Assembly: GCA_937949725.1 (NCBI GenBank) | Contig: CALECT010000024.1 | Span: 1-47,574 of the forward strand | From: an uncultured Pseudanabaenaceae cyanobacterium | Lineage (GTDB): Bacteria; Cyanobacteriota; Cyanobacteriia; PCC-9006; JAAUQQ01 | DNA: 47,574 nt | Direction: 5' to 3' | In this document: positions 43,163 to 47,574 of the stretch, piece after piece | Layout of the letters: each line of letters begins with the position of its first letter | Position numbering within the stretch: position 1 is the stretch's first letter | Translations under genes and position numbers: made by a program | Notes under the pieces: generated by a model | Seen by the model: the letters and a program-made list of their open reading frames with translations, nothing else | What the model was told of the DNA's origin: nothing | Databases searched by the model: none

Positions 43163-45247
43163 CTACAGCATCTCTGATTCCAGTTGCTCCAGTAAGCCCA
43201 TCAACTTATCTGCTTGAGCTTGAATGTTCACACCTTGAAGAGACGCAGGAATGCGATCAGCCGCAATTGCAGTTGGGACAGCTACTTTGAAATGGACCAG
43301 GTTACACTGCTCATTGGGGTCTGTATTGAGATCGTAGAGCTCGAATTGATTGTTTTGGGTATAGTCAGTACTATTTTTTAGGCTGGGTTCAAAATAACGC
43401 ACCAACTTCCAATTATCCTTGTGGATAACACAGTGAACGTTGTTGGGCTGCAGAACGGGGCCTGGCGCGAGCTGAAGCCCCCCTTCAATGAGTTGATCTA
43501 CAGCAGCATTGTAGACCTCATACTGTGTGGGTGGGCGATCTAGATCGACAGGGGTTTTTGCCACCAATTGTTCACCGAGAAATGGCTCGGTAATAGTGTC
43601 GTGACTAATAAATAGAACACCATCTCGCTCACGAACATCTTTGGTATCGCTAGTCGCTTTGATGATGGATTCTTTTCCTAAGACAAACTGACTCAGGTCA
43701 ACCCCAACTGGATCAAGTACATGGGTGAATTTATTGGTCACTGCATCCTCTTGCATCTGATTCTCTAGTGCATCTTTAATCGCTGTTTGATGCTCGCTAT
43801 TAACACCAGAGAATCCAAGGATAGTCGGCAAAAGGTCAACATGACTAGTGACATCACTAACCTGCTTTAAACCACCAGGTACTTGGTGCAAGGCCAATGG
43901 GAAACGAACTACCATAGGCACATGCACTAACTCTTCATAAGCAGAATGCCATTTTTCCATCATCATATGGTGGGAGGCACCGTATTCACCGTGGTCAGGG
44001 CAGAAAATGACAATTGTATTATCAGCCTGACCAGATTCATCTAGAGCCTTGAGCACAGCACTAATATGCTGATCAACTTCATGCATCACATACCCGTAGT
44101 ACTGCATAAAGGAACGACTGGCGAGCTCTGGATCCTCCGTTAGGGCAAATGGCAAACCAATTTTGTTATGGGCCAGAGTGGCCTCAACTGCAATTTTAAA
44201 TTGCGCATCTGGCCCTATTCTTTCATCAGCTTCCGCTGCTGCTTTTTCAGATACCAATCGACCCGCCTTAGAGGCCAGCGTTAGGCCCATCTTATAGGCA
44301 TAGTCAAACTGACAAGAGGGTTTATTGTTGTTGTTTAAGTCCTCATTCCAGGTGGGAGGTACGTTGGCATTGTTCTGAGGAAAGCCGAGGCGATTGAGTT
44401 CAATGACCATGGTGCCACTTTTGGGCAAGGCTCCCTTTGCACCCTGGGGAGGAACAGCTAGCGTATAGGGTGCGCCAGCAACTCTGGCATCAGAAACAGT
44501 GCTTGGCAGACCTGGGTAACTGCCGATGTCATGGGGGTTAGTAAAAGAAGATACAGCAAACCAAGGTGTGGGTTCTTCCGAAACCTTCATAGGCTCCTCC
44601 CCTTGAGCCTCTTGAACATTCGCTTTGGCATGCGCGATATTATAGGGAACACCCAAGCCTTGGCGACGCAGGAAAGACGTGACAACATCTTCAAATTGGT
44701 AGTCACGATAGTAACCAAGATTGTTCGGTAATGTTCCATGGGGATCAGGCTGGCTCAATTCCCAATCCGAAAATCCATAGTCTTCGAGATCAGTAGTCTC
44801 CTCCCCGGAAATATGCCATTTGCCAAAATAGTGGGTTGTGTAGCCATTCTCGCGCATCCAATGCCCCATGGTCGGGAATGTTCCCACGGGCAACCAGGGA
44901 AATTTGGGAGAAGCCCCATCTTTGAAAACGCCATCGGTTTGCAGAGCCCCTGTGCGGGTACCGTATTGTCCCGTAAACAAGACGGTGCGACTTGGAACGC
45001 AGGCAGCAGAAGCTGTCTTGTGATTATTGAGCACAACAGCATTGTTCGCTAGGGCACTGAAACCAGGGAAAAACTTTCTAAACTCGTTAGAATCATGGGC
45101 ATTATCCTGAAATCCGAGAATTCGTTTGAGGGGGTCTACAAATCCATGATCTTCACCATATCCGAAGCGAGGAAATCGCATCTGATCGACCATAATCATC
45201 AAGATATTGGGCCTTTTAGATGTGGAGCTATGGTTGAGAATTTCCAT
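43163..45247 (-). CDS. Sulfatase (Cys-type formylglycine active site)
   Basis: Hydrolyses sulfate esters, or possibly phosphonates, in the alkaline phosphatase superfamily. The N-terminal PNILMIMVDQMR supplies metal ligands. The active-site segment is CVPSRTVLFTGQYGTRTG (Cys-x-Pro-x-Arg, near residue 83), where Cys must become formylglycine. It is followed by FGKWHIS and the second metal site CPDHGEYGASH. At 694 residues it is longer than typical 450-550-residue sulfatases, with inserts between the active site and the second metal site. No signal peptide is visible, so it is probably cytosolic. No formylglycine-generating enzyme lies in the window. The substrate is unknown. It stands alone on its strand with long gaps on both sides. 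Confidence 0.92.
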   Translation of the reverse strand: MEILNHSSTSKRPNILMIMVDQMRFPRFGYGEDHGFVDPLKRILGFQDNAHDSNEFRKFFPGFSALANNAVVLNNHKTASAACVPSRTVLFTGQYGTRTGALQTDGVFKDGASPKFPWLPVGTFPTMGHWMRENGYTTHYFGKWHISGEETTDLEDYGFSDWELSQPDPHGTLPNNLGYYRDYQFEDVVTSFLRRQGLGVPYNIAHAKANVQEAQGEEPMKVSEEPTPWFAVSSFTNPHDIGSYPGLPSTVSDARVAGAPYTLAVPPQGAKGALPKSGTMVIELNRLGFPQNNANVPPTWNEDLNNNNKPSCQFDYAYKMGLTLASKAGRLVSEKAAAEADERIGPDAQFKIAVEATLAHNKIGLPFALTEDPELASRSFMQYYGYVMHEVDQHISAVLKALDESGQADNTIVIFCPDHGEYGASHHMMMEKWHSAYEELVHVPMVVRFPLALHQVPGGLKQVSDVTSHVDLLPTILGFSGVNSEHQTAIKDALENQMQEDAVTNKFTHVLDPVGVDLSQFVLGKESIIKATSDTKDVRERDGVLFISHDTITEPFLGEQLVAKTPVDLDRPPTQYEVYNAAVDQLIEGGLQLAPGPVLQPNNVHCVIHKDNWKLVRYFEPSLKNSTDYTQNNQFELYDLNTDPNEQCNLVHFKVAVPTAIAADRIPASLQGVNIQAQADKLMGLLEQLESEML

Positions 45248-46047
45248 GAAATATTTTGTGCTGTTACGGGTGTGTATGAAGGGGAAAAAGCCGAAGAGTG
45301 CATCAACTCCAGAGCAGAACAGAAAATCCTACAAATCCTAGTTGATGAGAAGCATCAAGAATAAAGATGCAATACTCTACCTTAAGCGCAATGGTCTTGC
45401 CCAAGGCAGATTTTTCGCATCCTCTTAAGGGAAAAAACAGATTTAGACAAGTTATCCATAGCAACCATAAGTAGCTAGGAATCTTACAACAAAGGGAGAT
45501 TCACCATTTTTCACGTTACAGAAATAAAGTCCTTTTCCCTGAGAAGCTGTTAGTGACTCAAGAGCTCAATTCACTAGAACTTTATTGTTACGACCCTTCA
45601 GCTTTAGTCAGGTGAGCAAGGTAGCCACAGGGATGAAGGAGTCCCCAAGCAAGCCCAATCATCGTGACATGCAAAGACCAAGACACGAGCCTTTTCATAG
45701 AGTCACATTGATGTCAATCATCGTATTTGAGAGAGATATGACAAGGATTATTGGCATTGGGCTTCAGCTCCTATCAGAGATGAGTCTATCAAATCAATGT
45801 CTCTGATCACCAAACCAAAGACAATTTCTAAAAGCCTCTGAGGAAAAGCGAAACGACTCATTCACAATGTAATTCAGTCAATCATTACGGCAAATAGCGG
45901 CCAGGGGAGTCTGTCACAAGCCACTAATAGACCGATTAATCAGGGATTTGTTAGAGCTAGAGCTGAAGCGAAATCCGGTTCTGTATAAATTCTAAAAATT
46001 TAATTGAAGCCCAATAGTTGACATTTTACCCATCAGCCAATTCAATA

Positions 46048-46224
46048 TCAATACAGATCATTAGATAGAGCCTGTGAAATAAATTCAAGGTGGTTGTTTG
46101 AGTCAACGCCTAGTGTCTTTCGGTCTACTACTGGGCGAAGGATATCGTCTTTAGTAACTGTTTCTTGAGCAGCATTAGTAATTGTTTCTTGAGCAACAGA
46201 TATTTCTTGACCTAGCGAAAACAA
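46048..46224 (-). CDS. Possible small protein or gene remnant, 58 aa
   Basis: A minus-strand frame from a TTG at 46224 to TGA at 46048-46050 reads protein-like: SVAQETITNAAQETVTKDD, then LRPVVDRKTLGVDSNNHLEF. An 8-residue unit of the form AQET-I/V-T is repeated because of the DNA tandem repeat. There is no good ribosome site and an in-frame stop lies shortly upstream, so it may be the 3' remnant of a longer gene. No family recognised. Confidence 0.3.
   Translation of the reverse strand: MFSLGQEISVAQETITNAAQETVTKDDILRPVVDRKTLGVDSNNHLEFISQALSNDLY
46151..46198. repeat. Two-copy 24-bp tandem repeat
   Basis: Positions 46151-46174 and 46175-46198 match at 22 of 24 bases (unit begins TTAGTAA, contains TTTCTTGAGC). 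A degenerate partial third copy (ATATTTCTTGA) follows. The 24-base period keeps the minus-strand reading frame open, which fits a coding or formerly coding repeat. Confidence 0.7.
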
Positions 46225-46368
46225 ACCATTAATGAGTTTTGTTCAAGAGTGGAAGTGTTAACTATGCCATCTCTACAAGGCATTCAGAAAGGAGCTGACT
46301 TAGATCGGACTTTCCCGCACAGAATCTCTTAAATCGCCAATTATATTTCTGAAAGAGGAGACCTCATC

Positions 46369-47412
46369 TTGAAAATTTCACTGATCACCGGAACTGCTGG
46401 CGACATACAAGGCTGGGGAAACATAGAGACAACTCATGCCTTAGAAGCTGTCCTTAAAAGCAGTGGAAAACAAGTGGAGATTTTCTTCGCTACAGGTTAT
46501 GAGGGCCTCTGCCACTACCTGCAGAAAAGAAATTTTGACATGATATGGAGTTCTCTTTACCACATTACTGAAAAGGAAGACTCTATTGAGGTTCCATTGA
46601 ATGAGAAATGGGTTCAAGACTATCTTGAAATTTACGAAATTCCCTATATTGGCTCTTCAGCATCTAGTTTAAAAATGATGCTGAATAAACAACAAACAAG
46701 TATCGCCTTAAGCAAGAAGAATGTCCCTGTCCCGGCTCAATTCTATATTGATTCGGTAGAATCAGTCGCGATGCTAACAGAACTAGAGGGGCAATTCATT
46801 GTCAAGCCCTGCTATGGTTCCAATAGCACCGGCGTTGATGAAACCAGTGTTGTCCGCACACCTGAAAAGTTGATCGAGAAAGTCACCTCAATCATCACCA
46901 AGCTGGATCAACCTGTTGTTGTTGAAGAGTATTTGCCAGGAGATGAGTACACTGTGCTGGTACTGGGCAATCACAAGAAACGCCATTTGTATAGTGTGGT
47001 CAATTCTCTTCGTCGCGATAGTTACCAAGAATATCCAATCATCACCAGCGATCTCAAGTATAAGCATGGCATAGAGTTTCACAAGCCAGATAAGGCGGTT
47101 CAAGCCATGGCTGAGGATGTGGCGGAGCGCACGGCGGTAGCATTAGACTGTCGCGATCATGTTCGGATTGATATGCGAATGGATCATCAAGGTGAGATCA
47201 AAGTTATTGATGTGAATGGTATTCCTGGTCTATCTCCTGTTTTAGGAAGCCGAAGTCTAGCGATACAAGAGCTATATCATCCCCAATATAGTAAGGCAGA
47301 GAACTATTCCCGTTTAATCAGCCAAACTGTTGATAGTGCAATGCAACGGTATTCCGGAGATATGTTTGGATTGCTGCAAAGGCAAACGATGGAGAGGAGG
47401 TTTGTTAAATGA
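46369..47412 (+). CDS. ATP-grasp ligase, D-alanine-D-alanine-ligase-like
   Basis: A 347-residue ATP-grasp protein with the D-Ala-D-Ala-ligase layout: an N-terminal Rossmann-like part (about 1-95), PYIGSSASSLKMMLNKQQT, the central FIVKPCYGSNSTGV with the ATP-binding Lys, VVEEYLPGDEYTVLVLG and the Mg-binding DVNGIPGLSP near the C-terminus. It should ligate an amino acid or small acid to an amine with ATP. The Asp in DVNGIPG where ligases of this group usually have Glu-x-Asn, and the lack of other cell-wall genes nearby, suggest a relative with a different substrate rather than Ddl itself. The start is a TTG at 46369 with a strong AAGAGGAG about eight bases upstream. It stands apart from the YcaO locus, so a link is not claimed. 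Confidence 0.85.
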   Translation: MKISLITGTAGDIQGWGNIETTHALEAVLKSSGKQVEIFFATGYEGLCHYLQKRNFDMIWSSLYHITEKEDSIEVPLNEKWVQDYLEIYEIPYIGSSASSLKMMLNKQQTSIALSKKNVPVPAQFYIDSVESVAMLTELEGQFIVKPCYGSNSTGVDETSVVRTPEKLIEKVTSIITKLDQPVVVEEYLPGDEYTVLVLGNHKKRHLYSVVNSLRRDSYQEYPIITSDLKYKHGIEFHKPDKAVQAMAEDVAERTAVALDCRDHVRIDMRMDHQGEIKVIDVNGIPGLSPVLGSRSLAIQELYHPQYSKAENYSRLISQTVDSAMQRYSGDMFGLLQRQTMERRFVK

Positions 47413-47574
47413 CCTGGAGAAGTATTGACTGAGGATCTAAAGTTGCAAGCCACTCGGTGAGACTTAGTTTCTCAGACAAATCATTGGTTTAGGGGCATCC
47501 AAGACAGAAAGAAGCTGAGGCTCAGAGCACTGTTCTTTTAAGTAGGGAGGAAGTGAAAGCCTCTTGATAAGTAG

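Larger units (their letters stand above)
45248..46368. other. Long sparse intergenic region
   Basis: 1.1 kb between the divergent sulfatase and ATP-grasp genes. Plus-strand frames at 45095-45364 (overlapping the sulfatase start) and 45585-45806 have no family resemblance and are not accepted. The right part holds the tandem repeat and small minus-strand frame listed separately, and a 22-codon plus frame (46264-46332) just before the ATP-grasp gene. The rest shows nothing I can name. Confidence 0.45.

Noticed and set aside
45585..45806. Plus-strand 73-codon frame in the sulfatase/ATP-grasp gap
   Set aside because: No ribosome site, atypical composition and no recognisable motif.
46369..47412. 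ATP-grasp gene as part of the YcaO RiPP system
   Set aside because: It lies about 10 kb away beyond unrelated genes and resembles D-Ala-D-Ala ligase, not known peptide-tailoring ATP-grasp enzymes.

Overview
The window comes from a cyanobacterium. The HIP1 palindrome GCGATCGC recurs throughout (near 5815, 7950 and 16185, for example). Hybrid kinases and PAS/GGDEF/EAL proteins of cyanobacterial type are dense, there is a cyanobacterial PEP-CTERM membrane protein, and a complete set of glucosylglycerol (GG) genes is present. GG is the osmolyte of moderately salt-tolerant cyanobacteria. No rRNA, tRNA, CRISPR array or intact transposase was seen. The species cannot be named from this sequence alone.

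Region 1 (1-13100) is a signalling block. It holds a 5'-truncated PAS/histidine kinase/receiver hybrid, a receiver-PAS-GGDEF-EAL protein, two receiver-histidine kinase proteins and a NarL-type regulator. It also holds two paralogous small kinase-like proteins. One keeps the phospho-acceptor histidine but has no ATPase domain; the other has the ATPase domain but an arginine where the histidine should be. A reverse-strand SGNH/GDSL hydrolase with a long low-complexity N-terminus sits inside the block.

Region 2 (13707-23582) is a GG synthesis and turnover cluster. glpD and ggpS lie on the minus strand; gghA, glpK and stpA lie on the plus strand across a roughly 560-bp control region. GgpS joins ADP-glucose to glycerol 3-phosphate and StpA removes the phosphate to give GG. 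GghA hydrolyses GG to glucose and glycerol. GlpK rephosphorylates the glycerol and GlpD oxidises glycerol 3-phosphate. Palindromic repeats fill the gap between glpK and stpA.

Region 3 (23611-39697) is visibly more AT-rich and looks like an accessory island. On the minus strand, in transcription order, it encodes a HTH + AAA-like ATPase, a fused TruD/PatD-type YcaO cyclodehydratase, an amidohydrolase, an unrecognised 210-aa protein ending in Thr-Ser-Cys-Ser, a radical SAM/SPASM enzyme and a 1924-aa Ser/Thr kinase-ATPase-TPR-GAF-AAA-like protein. An ECF-like sigma factor and an overlapping TPR protein are divergent from it. I read this as a candidate RiPP (azoline/TOMM-like) locus wired to NTPase/kinase signalling, with the 210-aa protein as a possible large precursor. 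This is the best candidate for an undescribed system; the enzyme families are clear, but the product and system function are inferred.

Region 4 (39792-47412) holds a TIGR02921-like PEP-CTERM membrane protein with VIT-like and vWA-like regions, a Cys-type sulfatase and a D-Ala-D-Ala-ligase-like ATP-grasp enzyme, separated by long sparse intergenic stretches.
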